64,000 nucleotides of DNA from Virgisporangium aurantiacum (GTDB taxonomy: Bacteria > Actinomycetota > Actinomycetes > Mycobacteriales > Micromonosporaceae). Both the position numbers and the translations under genes were made by a program. Below the pieces are notes generated by a model. The model did no database searches. It worked only from the letters and a program-made list of their open reading frames with translations, and was not told the DNA's origin. Where the stretch lies: assembly GCF_016863635.1 (NCBI RefSeq), contig NZ_BOPG01000075.1, forward strand, positions 41,082 through 105,081, written 5' to 3'. This document shows, in pieces, positions 50,429 to 58,685 of the stretch (position 1 is its first letter; every line of letters begins with the position of its first letter).

Positions 50429-51445
50429 ATGAGTCAGATCAAGACCGCTGTGAGCCTATACAGCCTGCAGGATTCCTACGCCCGGGGTCGTCTCGACCTT
50501 CCCGGCGTGCTGAACTTCGTCGCCGGCACCGGCGCCCATGGTGTCGAGCTGCTCAGCGACCAGATGATCAAAAACTCCCCGTACCCGTCCGACGAGACGG
50601 TTGCCGCGTGGCGCGAGGCGTTGAGCGCCTCCGGGCTGACTCCGGTGTGCAACGACGTCTTCGTCAACGCCACCATCTACCGCAACCGGACCCTGCGTCC
50701 AGCCGAGCAGGCCGTACTGCTCCGCCGGGAACTCGACGTCAGCAAGAAGCTGGGCTTCAACCTCGTTCGGCTGGTGTCCAACACCCGCGCCGACGTGACG
50801 CTGGAGGTGCTGTCCTACGCCGAGAGCATCGGCATGCACATGGCCTTGGAGATCCACGCCGCCATGAGCTTCAGCAACAGGCTCACCCGCGAGTGGATCG
50901 AGATGATGCACAAGACGCAGTCCGAGCGCCTGGGGCTGGTGATCGACTTCGGCATCTTCTGCGACCGGCGCCCGCGGGTCGATACCAACTATTTCCGCAC
51001 GATCGGCCTGAACCCCGCACTCGCCGACAAGCTCGACGAGCTATACGCGCAGCACGGCGACACCTATCGAATCTTCACCACTGACGGCTCGGGCGAACGC
51101 GTCTACCCCGACGAGGTATCGTCGCTGATCAGGAACGACGTCGACGCGGAGTACGCCTTCTTCTCCACGACATACGAGAGCACACCCCTGAACGTGCTGG
51201 ATGAGCACTTCGACTACATCCGCCACTGCCACGCGAAGTGCTACGAGGTTCTGCCCGACGGCGCGGAGTACTCGATCGACTACCCCGCGATCCTGACCCG
51301 CCTCAACCATCTGGGCTACGACGGCTACCTCGCCACCGAGTACGAGGGCAACCGTTTCACCCCGCTCGATGAACGCGTCGACGACCAGGGCCAGGTTGCC
51401 GCGCACCAGGCGATGCTCGCCGCCCATATCGACGACGGGAAGTGA
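50429..51445 (+). CDS. C-glycoside deglycosidase alpha subunit-like (TIM-barrel isomerase family)
   Basis: 338 residues from ATG 50429. Xylose-isomerase-like TIM barrel (AP_endonuc_2 family): KTAVSLYSLQDSYARGRLDLPGVLNFVAGTGAHGVELL, MALEIHAAMSF (metal Glu), LGLVIDFGIFCDRRP (Asp), IRHCHAKCYEV (His) and GYLATEYEGNR (Glu). On its own it could be called a sugar phosphate isomerase/epimerase. The small gene directly behind it encodes the beta subunit of C-glycoside deglycosidases (CarB/DgpC type), and an FAD oxidoreductase follows, which makes the deglycosidase alpha subunit the better call. It would cleave the C-C bond of a 3-keto-C-glycoside. Confidence 0.8.
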   Translation: MSQIKTAVSLYSLQDSYARGRLDLPGVLNFVAGTGAHGVELLSDQMIKNSPYPSDETVAAWREALSASGLTPVCNDVFVNATIYRNRTLRPAEQAVLLRRELDVSKKLGFNLVRLVSNTRADVTLEVLSYAESIGMHMALEIHAAMSFSNRLTREWIEMMHKTQSERLGLVIDFGIFCDRRPRVDTNYFRTIGLNPALADKLDELYAQHGDTYRIFTTDGSGERVYPDEVSSLIRNDVDAEYAFFSTTYESTPLNVLDEHFDYIRHCHAKCYEVLPDGAEYSIDYPAILTRLNHLGYDGYLATEYEGNRFTPLDERVDDQGQVAAHQAMLAAHIDDGK

Positions 51446-51449
51446 GGGC

Positions 51450-51824
51450 ATGTTCGACAACTACGTCTTCATCGACGGATCCGGCCGCAACGTCGAGAAC
51501 GGGTTCGAGGTTCAGACCCTGATCACCTACTACCGGGGCATCCCGCTCTCGATGGTCCACAACGTCGTCCTCGAGATCGACGGGTCGACTGTGCCCCGGG
51601 AGGAACTGGTGATCTCGCCGGACGGGGACAACTGGTTCACCCTCGACGAGGCCACCACCGTCACGGACTACCGGTGGGAGTACAGCACACCCCTGAGCGT
51701 GCGGTGGCTGACCCCGGGTGGGCTGCCGTCCGGGGATCACGAGGTCACGGTGCGGCTGCGCATCCGGACGGCCTACATCCCCCGCCCCTTCGGCGGGGAT
51801 CGCACCCGCACCGTGTCCGTGTGA
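51450..51824 (+). CDS. C-glycoside deglycosidase beta subunit-like protein (DUF6379 type)
   Basis: 124 residues from ATG 51450, 4 bases after the alpha gene. MFDNYVFIDGSGRNVENGFEVQTLITYYRGIPLSMVHNVVLEIDG, EELVISPDGDNWFTLDEATT and RWEYSTPLSVRWLTPGGLPSGDHEV show the all-beta DUF6379 pattern I associate with the beta subunit of heteromeric C-deglycosidases. It packs against the TIM-barrel subunit near the active site. The tight alpha-beta spacing suggests equal synthesis. Confidence 0.8.
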   Translation: MFDNYVFIDGSGRNVENGFEVQTLITYYRGIPLSMVHNVVLEIDGSTVPREELVISPDGDNWFTLDEATTVTDYRWEYSTPLSVRWLTPGGLPSGDHEVTVRLRIRTAYIPRPFGGDRTRTVSV

Positions 51825-51887
51825 CACGGCTCGGGCCCGAAGCGAAGATCATCTAACGCGTGAGCCCTCGGGGAAGGAGCCGACCGC

Positions 51888-53474
51888 ATGACTAGAAACG
51901 ACGTTGACGTGCTGATCGTGGGCAGCGGGCCGATCGGGTCCACCTTCGCTCGGACAATCTCCGATCTCGCGCCCACCCTCCGCATCCTGATGGTGGAGGG
52001 CGGTCCGCAGATCACCGACCCACCCGGACGACACGTCAAGACGCTGTCCGACCCGGCGCAGCTCGACCAGGCCCAGATCGCGTCCCAGGGCGCGAACAGC
52101 AACAAGTACGAGATGAGGACGCCCACGGCGAACACCGCGGCTGAGGGCGGCCGTCCACCCGTGGTCGCCCGCCCCGGTACCTACCTCCTCGGTGGCGAGG
52201 AGGTCGAGTTCACCGACGACGGCATGCCAGCGGCCGCCATGTCGACGAACGTGGGCGGCATGGGCGCGCACTGGACCTGTGCCTGCCCCACCCTCGGTGA
52301 CGGCGAGCGGCCTGACGTGCTGCCCCGCGCCGAGTTCGACGCGCTGTTCGCCGATGCGTGGCGGCTGCTCCAGGTCACCCAGTCCGCGTTCGAAAGCACC
52401 TCGTTCGGCGGAGCCATCCGTGCATCACTGGCGCAGACCCTGGGCGACATTCTGCCGGAGGGCCGCGGTGTCCAGGCAATGCCGCTGGCCGTGAGCGTCC
52501 GCGACGGCAACCGCTACTGGACCGGCACCGACATCATCCTCGACTCGATCGCCGAGAGGGGGCACTTCGAGCTCCGCGCCGAGACGCTTCTCCTACGGGT
52601 GCTGCACGAGGACGGGAACGCCCGCGGTGCACGTCTTCGCGACCGGCGCACCGGCGAGGAGTACGAAGTCTCCGCGCGGGTCGTCGTCATCGCCGCCGAC
52701 TCCTTCCGCACGCCGCAGCTGCTTTTCGCCTCCGGAGTGCGCCCCCCGGCCCTGGGCCGGTACCTGAACGACCACCCACAGGCGATCGGGCTGGCCCGCG
52801 TGCGCGATGAGATGATCCCACCTGAGGTCCGCGCCCACCGGGTGCCCGGCCAGCTGGACGGCCTCAGCGGGGTGAACTGGATCCCCTACAGCCGCGACGA
52901 GTTTCCGTATCACGTGCAGGTCATGCAGCTCGACGCATCGCCCGTGCCGCTGGACGGCCTGGACGAGCCGGTCCCCGGCTCGCTGGTCGGAATCGGAATT
53001 TTCGGGTGCAAGGAGCTGCAGGCCGACGACCGGGTCGCATTCGACGAGCACGACCTCGACGCGGACGGCCTGCCGGTGCCCCGCATCCACTACACACTCA
53101 CGGCCGCCGACCGGGCGACCCTCGAGGGGATGGTGCGCACCATCGACAAGCTCGCGGCGGGCCTCGGCGGGCTGGTCGCCGGCCGGCCGCCCGTCATCCT
53201 GCCGTCCGGCAGCTCGCTGCACTACATGGGCACGACCCGGATGGGCGCGACGGACGACGGGACCAGCGTGTGCGACACCAACAGCGCCGTTTGGGGGACC
53301 CGCAACCTCTACGTCGGCGGCAACGGGGTCATCCCGACCCCGACGGCGGGCAACCCGACCGCGGCGAGCGTCGCCCTGGCGATCCGATCCGCCCGCCACA
53401 TCGTCACCGAGCTCGCTAGCCGGGGGTCTGACACTGCGACCGCTGAGCACCCGGCGTTGTCGGACTGCCGATAG
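51888..53474 (+). CDS. GMC-family FAD oxidoreductase (glycoside 3-oxidase type)
   Basis: 528 residues; GGGAAGGAGCCGACC before ATG 51888. FAD Rossmann motif VDVLIVGSGPIGSTFARTI with MVEGG; MSTNVGGMGAHWTCACP (flavin attachment/GMC signature region); VVVIAADSFRTPQLLFASG; C-terminal catalytic segment SSLHYMGTTRMG...NLYVGGNGVIPTPTAGNPTAASVALAIRSA with the active-site His and Asn. It resembles pyranose-oxidase-like CarA enzymes, which oxidise C-3 of the sugar in C- and O-glycosides. Its product is the substrate expected for the deglycosidase encoded just before. Confidence 0.85.
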   Translation: MTRNDVDVLIVGSGPIGSTFARTISDLAPTLRILMVEGGPQITDPPGRHVKTLSDPAQLDQAQIASQGANSNKYEMRTPTANTAAEGGRPPVVARPGTYLLGGEEVEFTDDGMPAAAMSTNVGGMGAHWTCACPTLGDGERPDVLPRAEFDALFADAWRLLQVTQSAFESTSFGGAIRASLAQTLGDILPEGRGVQAMPLAVSVRDGNRYWTGTDIILDSIAERGHFELRAETLLLRVLHEDGNARGARLRDRRTGEEYEVSARVVVIAADSFRTPQLLFASGVRPPALGRYLNDHPQAIGLARVRDEMIPPEVRAHRVPGQLDGLSGVNWIPYSRDEFPYHVQVMQLDASPVPLDGLDEPVPGSLVGIGIFGCKELQADDRVAFDEHDLDADGLPVPRIHYTLTAADRATLEGMVRTIDKLAAGLGGLVAGRPPVILPSGSSLHYMGTTRMGATDDGTSVCDTNSAVWGTRNLYVGGNGVIPTPTAGNPTAASVALAIRSARHIVTELASRGSDTATAEHPALSDCR

Positions 53475-53548
53475 TCCGCGCCGAACCGCGACGGCCAGGA
53501 CAAGGCGCACAAGTGCCCAGCCGTCGTCGACAACAGGATGGAGTTTCG

Positions 53549-54673
53549 ATGCGCAGGATCCGTGCCGCCGTGGTCGGAACGGGCTTCATGGGGTCGGTCC
53601 ACGCCCGGTCCATCACCGCCGCAGGCGGGGAACTCGTCGCCGCCGTGGGATCGACGCCGGAGAAGGCGCAGCGGGCCGCGGACCTCCTGGGCGCCGCCCG
53701 CGGTGTGGGCACCGTCTCGCAGGCGCTGGCCGAAGGGGTCGACGTGCTGCACGTCTGCACGCCCAACGTCACCCACAGCGAGATCAGCCGGCCTGCGTTA
53801 GAGGCGGGGGTGGCGGTTGTCTGCGAGAAGCCCCTCGCCACCGACGTCGCCACCGCCGAGGCGCTGAGCGTTCTCGCCCAGCGGTCAGGGGTCGTAGCGA
53901 CCGTCCCCTTCGTTTACCGCTACTACGCCTCCGTCCGCGAGGCCCGGAACCGCCTGCGCGGACCCGGCCACCCGTCGCCGTGGCTGCTGCACGGCAGCTA
54001 CCTGCAGGACTGGATGGCCGATGCGGCCACGACAAACTGGCGCGTCGACCCGACCGCGGGCGGCGCCAGCCGCGCGTTCGGAGACATCGGCGTCCACTGG
54101 TGCGACCTGGCCGAGTTCGTCACCGGCCAGCGCCTGACCCGGGTCTGCGCCCGCTTCGGGCGGTCGGCCGCGACGCGTCCGGGGCCGTACGGCAAATCGG
54201 TCCCGGTGACCACCGAGGACGGTGCGGTGGTGTCCTTCGAGACTGACACCGGGGCGATCGGCTCCGTGGTTGTCAGCCAGGCGACGGCCGGTCGCAAGAA
54301 CGCGCTGTCGTTCTCCTTCGACGGCCCGGACGCCAGCTACGGCTTCTGCCAGGAGACGCCCGAGTCCCTCTGGGTGGGCGGGCGCGACTTCAACCAGATC
54401 GTCCTGCGCGACCCAGCGCGCGCAAAGGCCCCGGCTGGCCGGTCGGCCGTTCTGCCCTCCGGGCACCCCCAGGGCTATTACGAGTGCTTCGCCGACTTCG
54501 TCGCCGACACCTACGCGGCCATCCGTGGGGAGCACGTCGAGGGCCTGCCGACCTTCGCCGACGGGCTGCGCGCCGCACGCATCACCGAGGCCGTCGTTAC
54601 CTCAGCCGCATCCGGGTCGTGGGTGGACATCGCCACCGTTTCCGTCCCCAACGAGACCCGGAGTGCATTGTGA
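53549..54673 (+). CDS. Gfo/Idh/MocA-family oxidoreductase
   Basis: 374 residues from ATG 53549 with GGATGGAG upstream. AAVVGTGFMGSVHARSITAAG (NAD(P) loop), VDVLHVCTPNVTHSEI, AVVCEKPLATDVATAEAL (EKP motif), VPFVYRYYASVREARNRL, GDIGVHWCDLAEFVTGQ and the C-terminal SGHPQGYYECFADFV common in sugar dehydrogenases of glycoside catabolism. It may reduce or reoxidise the 3-keto sugar released by the deglycosidase. It ends with a GTGA overlap with a gene that is cut off after a few codons. Confidence 0.87.
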   Translation: MRRIRAAVVGTGFMGSVHARSITAAGGELVAAVGSTPEKAQRAADLLGAARGVGTVSQALAEGVDVLHVCTPNVTHSEISRPALEAGVAVVCEKPLATDVATAEALSVLAQRSGVVATVPFVYRYYASVREARNRLRGPGHPSPWLLHGSYLQDWMADAATTNWRVDPTAGGASRAFGDIGVHWCDLAEFVTGQRLTRVCARFGRSAATRPGPYGKSVPVTTEDGAVVSFETDTGAIGSVVVSQATAGRKNALSFSFDGPDASYGFCQETPESLWVGGRDFNQIVLRDPARAKAPAGRSAVLPSGHPQGYYECFADFVADTYAAIRGEHVEGLPTFADGLRAARITEAVVTSAASGSWVDIATVSVPNETRSAL

Positions 54674-54706
54674 GCGACAACACCGATCCGATAATTACTT
54701 CGACCT
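54671..54706 (+). pseudogene. First codons of a truncated operon gene
   Basis: GTG 54671 overlaps the previous stop and reads MSDNTDP, then enters the repeat TTACTTCGACCTGAA and stops at 54704-54706. The rest of this gene, and any further operon genes, were displaced by the mobile DNA that begins at about 54,696. Confidence 0.6.
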
Positions 54707-54711
54707 GAAAA
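54697..54711. repeat. TTACTTCGACCTGAA, copy 2
   Basis: Identical to 39896-39910 and in the same orientation. Here it borders the transposase fragment and may be its terminal sequence. Confidence 0.6.
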
Positions 54712-55203
54712 AGTAGGGTTCGTTAGTTTCCTGTGTCGGGGGTGCGCCGGTTGCTGGGGTGCTGGATTGCTTGCGGGGGCGGGTATTCAGCCGTTCGCGG
54801 CGGTGAGTGCCGTGATCTTGGTGAGGTTGTGGGCGTAGATGCCGTATCCGCACCAGGTCCGAGCGCCGGTGAGCCCGTCGAGGCGGGTGTGGTGGAGGTC
54901 GAAGCGGTGTTTGAGGTGGCTGATTCGGCCTTCGGAGCCGGGTCGCCATTTGATCAGGCGTCGGAAACCGGGTTGACGTTCGCGGGTTTGGCGGTCGTTG
55001 CCAGGTTTGCCTGTGCGGGGAATGGCGGACGGTTTTCACACCGGCGTCGTGCAGGTCGGTTTCCACGCTGGCCTCGCCGTAGCCGCGGTCAGCGGTGACC
55101 GCGCGGGGTGGCCGGCCGGTGCGGTGGGTGATCCGTTCGTTCGCCGGTGCCAGTTGCGGTGCGTCGGGTGGGTTGCCTTGTTCGACGGTGTGGTCCAGGA
55201 CGC
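54712..55203 (-). mobile_element. IS transposase C-terminal fragment, frameshifted
   Basis: On the minus strand: VLDHTVEQGNPPDAPQLAPANERITHRTGRPPRAVTADRGYGEASVETDLHDAGVKTV, then after a frameshift IPRTGKPGNDRQTRERQPGFRRLIKWRPGSEGRISHLKHRFDLHHTRLDGLTGARTWCGYGIYAHNLTKITALTAANG and a stop near 54787. ADRGY and the final Glu region belong to the DDE domain of IS4/IS5-like transposases. The N-terminal half is absent and intron sequence abuts instead. Inactive. Confidence 0.75.
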
Positions 55204-55331
55204 AGCCTGCGGTGGTTTGGAACCTCCCCCTGCAGAGCGATCCCGGAGGACCTACCTCCATCTCCTGCACAGCACCGCATCCAGCGAGTCCTACACCACT
55301 CTCAGACTCCCTTCCGCGTTCGTGACGCCAT
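55204..55331 (-). mobile_element. Group II intron 5' end fragment, inverted copy
   Basis: On the minus strand it reads GCGTCACGAACGCGG, then AGTGGTGTAGGACTCGCTGG and ends CCAAACCACCGCAGGCTGCGTC. It is about 90 percent identical by eye to 39911-40031 but in opposite orientation. It separates an integrase fragment from the transposase fragment. Confidence 0.65.
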
Positions 55332-55668
55332 GGGGCTCGCGCCCGTTAGGCGATCCCGTGGCACGTCTTCGCCATACGTGTCGAGCACGACGTAGGCCGC
55401 CCACTCTGTCGTTCGGTTTGAGCGTGCCCGCCTGCTCCTTGGCGAAGAAGCCGCACGCCGCATCGACCCAGGCCATCGCCACATCCAGCGAGAACTCCTG
55501 CACGCCACGCGCGGCGAAGAACCTCTCCACGCGACGCCAGCAGCCCCGATACCAGACCATCGTCGAGTCCTTGTAACCCAGACGCCGCAACTCCGCGTCC
55601 AACCCCGACACCAGCGCAGACACAGTCGCCATCGCAGCCGACCTCCGATCATGCAGGCCCGGCACCAT
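55332..55668 (-). pseudogene. Tyrosine recombinase N-terminal fragment
   Basis: From about 55630 on the minus strand: ATVSALVSGLDAELRRLGYKDSTMVWYRGCWRRVERFFAARGVQEFSLDVAMAWVDAACGFFAKEQAGTLKPND, the core-binding domain of an integrase. The catalytic domain is missing because intron sequence begins at 55331. It differs from the fragment at 39680, so at least two recombinase genes were once here. Confidence 0.7.
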
Positions 55669-55699
55669 GCCCGACCCGCGTGATCAGAATCGTGGGCGC

Positions 55700-55809
55700 G
55701 TTATGCGCAGCGCTCGACCCCCAGCTACGCCCTCACCAGGCCCGACAGGCCGGCGCTGCACATAACCCGGCGCTGTTCATTAGGAGCGTTATGCGCAGCT
55801 GCGCATAAC
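55700..55809. repeat. GTTATGCGCAGC repeats with a 22-bp palindrome
   Basis: GTTATGCGCAGC occurs at 55700-55711, an inverted near-copy GCTGCACATAAC at 55755-55766, and a perfect 22-bp palindrome made of two arms GTTATGCGCAG/CTGCGCATAAC at 55788-55809. The palindrome abuts the exact point where the neighbouring reverse transcriptase loses homology. These look like the end or crossover site of a recombinase-driven element. Confidence 0.65.
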
Positions 55810-56516
55810 CCGCCCTGGGGTGTGCCGGTGTTCGTGTCGGTGGTCGCGCCGTCGGCGGTCATGATGCCCGCCTTCAGGAGTGCCTTGACCAGGGCCAGAA
55901 CCCGCTTGTCTCCGACTCGTCTGCGCATCCGCTTCAGGAGAGCGCAGTGTGCAATGTTGTCGAAGCACGCTTCGATGTCCGCGTCCAGCACCCAGTGGTA
56001 GCCCTTGGTGTCGAAATGGTGGATCTCAGCGATCGCGTCATGAGCCCGACGTTCGGGGCGGAAGCCGTAGCTGACCGGCTTGAAGTCTGCCTCGAAGATC
56101 GGCTCCAGGACCAGCACCAGGGACGCTTGCACGAGCCTGTCCATCGCGGTCGGAATTCCGAGTCTCCTGAACTTGCCTGCGCTACCAGGCTTGGGAATCA
56201 TCCGCTCCCGTGCCGGTAGCGGAACGAACGTGCGGGACTTCAGCTGCTCCCGTGCGTTCGTCAGGAGGGCCACGATGTCGGCGGCGTCGGCGATGACGGC
56301 CGGGATCACCCGGTCCACGCCGGCGGTGCGCGCTCCCTTGTTACCCCGTACCCGTTCCCACGCGACCATAAGGAAGTCCGGGTGGTGGACGAGGTTGTAG
56401 AGGTCATCGAACCGGCGGTCGGGATCATCGACCGCCCATTGGTGCAGCTTGGTCTGCATCCGTCGTACCCGCAGCCGGGCGCCATCAGGGTCTGGCCACA
56501 GTTCCCCGGTGTTCAC
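55810..56516 (-). pseudogene. Group II intron reverse transcriptase, C-terminally truncated
   Basis: Minus strand from about GTG 56516: VNTGELWPDPDGARLRVRRMQTKLHQWAVDDPDRRFDDLYNLVHHPDFL, GNKGARTAGVDRVIP, RRLGIPTAMDRLVQASLVLVLEPIFEADFKPVSYGFRPERRAHDAI, HWVLDADIEACFDNI and up to NTGTPQG. The next expected motifs (SPLLAN and YADD), the maturase domain and domain V are gone, replaced at 55809 by the palindromic repeat. It is a different type from the intact maturase at 57285. Inactive. Confidence 0.85.
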
Positions 56517-57198
56517 CAGCGTCTCCGTCCCTTGCAGGTCCTCAACTGCGTGAAGCCGCTGGGCCGCTTCGCCATGTGGACGGCTCTCCCGCCCTCGGAC
56601 TACTACCGGCCCTCCGCCCCATCCCGGGCCGTCGGCGGACGACGCGCCTTCCCCGCCCCGACCTGCTGGAAGCAAGGCCGTGCCGGGACACCGAGATGGT
56701 TCCCACGTTCACTGTGATCCGCTTGTCGGGTGAGGCGGCCAGCTTTGCCCCTGCGGCATCGCCACGGCTACGCCGCAGTTCTTCACCATGGCCTCCCGAC
56801 CGGCAAGATCAATCCGATCCAGGAGTTCCCGCCCACCTGGGCGGTGCGCACCGCGATCCAGCCCAGATCCACCGGGTTCGAGCTGGCGGAGGTCTTGAGA
56901 GGCTTTACACCGCTGGTTCCTCGCGTCCACCTTCCCGTCTCGCTTGCCGGACCCGCACCATTCGGTAGTCCTGGCACGTCCCGGCGTTGTCGGGGCTGCT
57001 CTCCACCCGATCCGGTCGACTCACCAAGCCCGGCTACCCCCAGCTCCTACCGCCTCGCTGCGACGAAACGGCGGTACGGGTCTCACACCCGCACACGGCT
57101 CACAGCGCCTCGTGGCGCACGGTCTCCCACCTCCACTCGAACCTCAGCGCCTCACGGCGCACGGACGACCTGCGGCACGGTGCCGCCTGCCTGGCCCA
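56517..57198 (-). mobile_element. 5' portion of the second (broken) group II intron
   Basis: 682 bases without a gene, directly upstream of the truncated reverse transcriptase on its strand, where domains I-III of its intron are expected. GC-rich paired-looking runs such as GCGCCGTGAGGCGC and GCGCCACGAGGCGC recur. The 5' end is missing or displaced because the intact intron ends at 57199, i.e. it appears to have inserted here. Confidence 0.5.
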
Positions 57199-57237
57199 GT
57201 CGGGTGGCCCGGAGGAGTCTCACCTCCGGGCTCCCAC

Positions 57238-57272
57238 AGATCCGTACGTAAACCTCTCGGTTTATACGGCTC
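57238..57272 (-). ncRNA. Group II intron domain V
   Basis: 35 nt on the minus strand: GAGCCGTATAAACC, GAGA tetraloop, GGTTTACGTACGGATCT. It has the AGC catalytic triad at the 5' side, a GNRA loop and the two-base bulge before the closing stem. This is the most conserved part of the ribozyme. Confidence 0.85.
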
Positions 57273-57284
57273 TTGTCACTCTGG

Positions 57285-58685
57285 TCACCAGACGGCAGGG
57301 ACGGTGTTCACCCAGGCCCAGTGGGCGAAGAACCGCGGGCGAAGGTTGACCGCCCGGCTCCACGCGTCCTGTGCCTTCTTCCGGCCCTTGAGCTTCCGAT
57401 ACTTGTTGCGGGACCAACGCAGCAGGTAGGTGTTGATGCGTCCCAGGAGGGGTGACAGGGCCGAGCGGTAGAACGCCCCGTAGTAGGTCATCCACCCCCG
57501 CACGATCGGGTTGATCCTGCGGGCGAGGTCGGCCTCGGTCAGGCCGGTACGGTGGTGCAGTCGCCAGGACCGCACCTGCGCATTGAGCCTTTTCAAGGCG
57601 TCTTTGCTGATCGCCGGGTTGAAGCTCAGGAACATCTTCCCCGTCTTCATCCGCACCCCGCGTGCCCGGAACGTGAACCCGAGGAACGTGAACGCGGTGT
57701 GCGCATACGCTGACCGCCGCTTCCCGTCCTTGCAGTAGACGATCCGGGTCTTGTCCGGGTGCAGTTCCAGCCCCACCTCGCGCATCCGTTCCCCGACGGC
57801 CGCCAGCACGGTGTGCGCTTGGGCCTCGCTGACGCAGTGGATCACCGCGTCGTCCACATAGCGTTCGAATGTGACCGCCGGGAACTCCCGGTCCAGCCAA
57901 CTATCGAACGCGTAGTGCAGGAACAGGTTCGCGATCACGGGCGAGACCGCGGAACCCTGAGGGGTCCCCCGGTCCCGGACCTGCAACGAGCCGTCGGGCA
58001 ATGCCAGCGGCGCGACGAGCCACCGCTTCACATACAGCACCACCCACGGCAGGTCGGTGTTCGCCTCGACCGCCTTGACCATGAGGTCGTGCGGTACCGA
58101 GTCGAAGAACTTCCGGATGTCGAGATCGATCACCCAGTCCGTCTTCCAGCACCGCTGGCGGCACACCGCCACCGCGTCGAGAGCAGAGCGGTTCGGGCGG
58201 TAGCCGTAGGAATCCGGGTGGAAGATCGGCTCGACCCTCTTCTCCAGATCCATGGCCACCACCGTCTGCGCGACCCGATCCGCGACGGTCGGCACGCCCA
58301 AAATTCTCGTGCCCACACCGTGCGCCTTGGGGATCTCCACCGCACGCACCGGCGGCGGGAAGTACGACCCCGATGACATCCGATTCCAGATCTTGTACAG
58401 GTTGCCCTTCAGATCCTTCTCGAACTCCGCGATCGACTTCCCGTCCACCCCCGGTGCGCCCTTGTTCGCCTTGACCTTCTCCCACGCCTCCCAGACCGCC
58501 CGCTTCGAGATCTCGAACGGCTTGTCCGGTGCTTTCAGCTCGTCCACACGACTCCTCCCGGAGCACTCCCCGGTTGATCGAACAAACCAGCCGCGAATGA
58601 CCCGGCCCCTTCGCTCCACCCCCATTACCAGGGCTTCACCACTACTACGAGCCGGTCCGCCGGCGTGCCCGGCGACGGTACTCAA
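57285..58685 (-). CDS. Group II intron reverse transcriptase/maturase
   Basis: 466 residues from the start at 58685. RT blocks in order: VWEAWEKVKANKGAPGVDGKS (RT0/1), YFPPPVRAVEIPKAHG, RILGVPTVADRVAQTVVAMDLEKRVEPIFHPDSYGYRPNRSALDAV, DWVIDLDIRKFFDSV, RGTPQGSAVSPVIANLFLHYAFD, FERYVDDAVIHC (catalytic YVDD), LELHPDKTRIV and FTFLGFTF. The maturase X domain is NPIVRGWMTYYGAFYRSALSPLLGRINTYLLRWSRNKYRKLKG. It ends WAWVNTVPAVW without a DNA-binding/HNH endonuclease, so mobility would use nicked or replicating DNA. It assists splicing of the surrounding intron. Confidence 0.92.
   Translation of the reverse strand: MSTVAGHAGGPARSSGEALVMGVERRGRVIRGWFVRSTGECSGRSRVDELKAPDKPFEISKRAVWEAWEKVKANKGAPGVDGKSIAEFEKDLKGNLYKIWNRMSSGSYFPPPVRAVEIPKAHGVGTRILGVPTVADRVAQTVVAMDLEKRVEPIFHPDSYGYRPNRSALDAVAVCRQRCWKTDWVIDLDIRKFFDSVPHDLMVKAVEANTDLPWVVLYVKRWLVAPLALPDGSLQVRDRGTPQGSAVSPVIANLFLHYAFDSWLDREFPAVTFERYVDDAVIHCVSEAQAHTVLAAVGERMREVGLELHPDKTRIVYCKDGKRRSAYAHTAFTFLGFTFRARGVRMKTGKMFLSFNPAISKDALKRLNAQVRSWRLHHRTGLTEADLARRINPIVRGWMTYYGAFYRSALSPLLGRINTYLLRWSRNKYRKLKGRKKAQDAWSRAVNLRPRFFAHWAWVNTVPAVW

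Noticed and set aside
50429..51445. Plain sugar phosphate isomerase/epimerase of inositol catabolism
   Set aside because: The coupled DUF6379-type gene and the GMC oxidase point to C-glycoside cleavage. No other iol genes are present.
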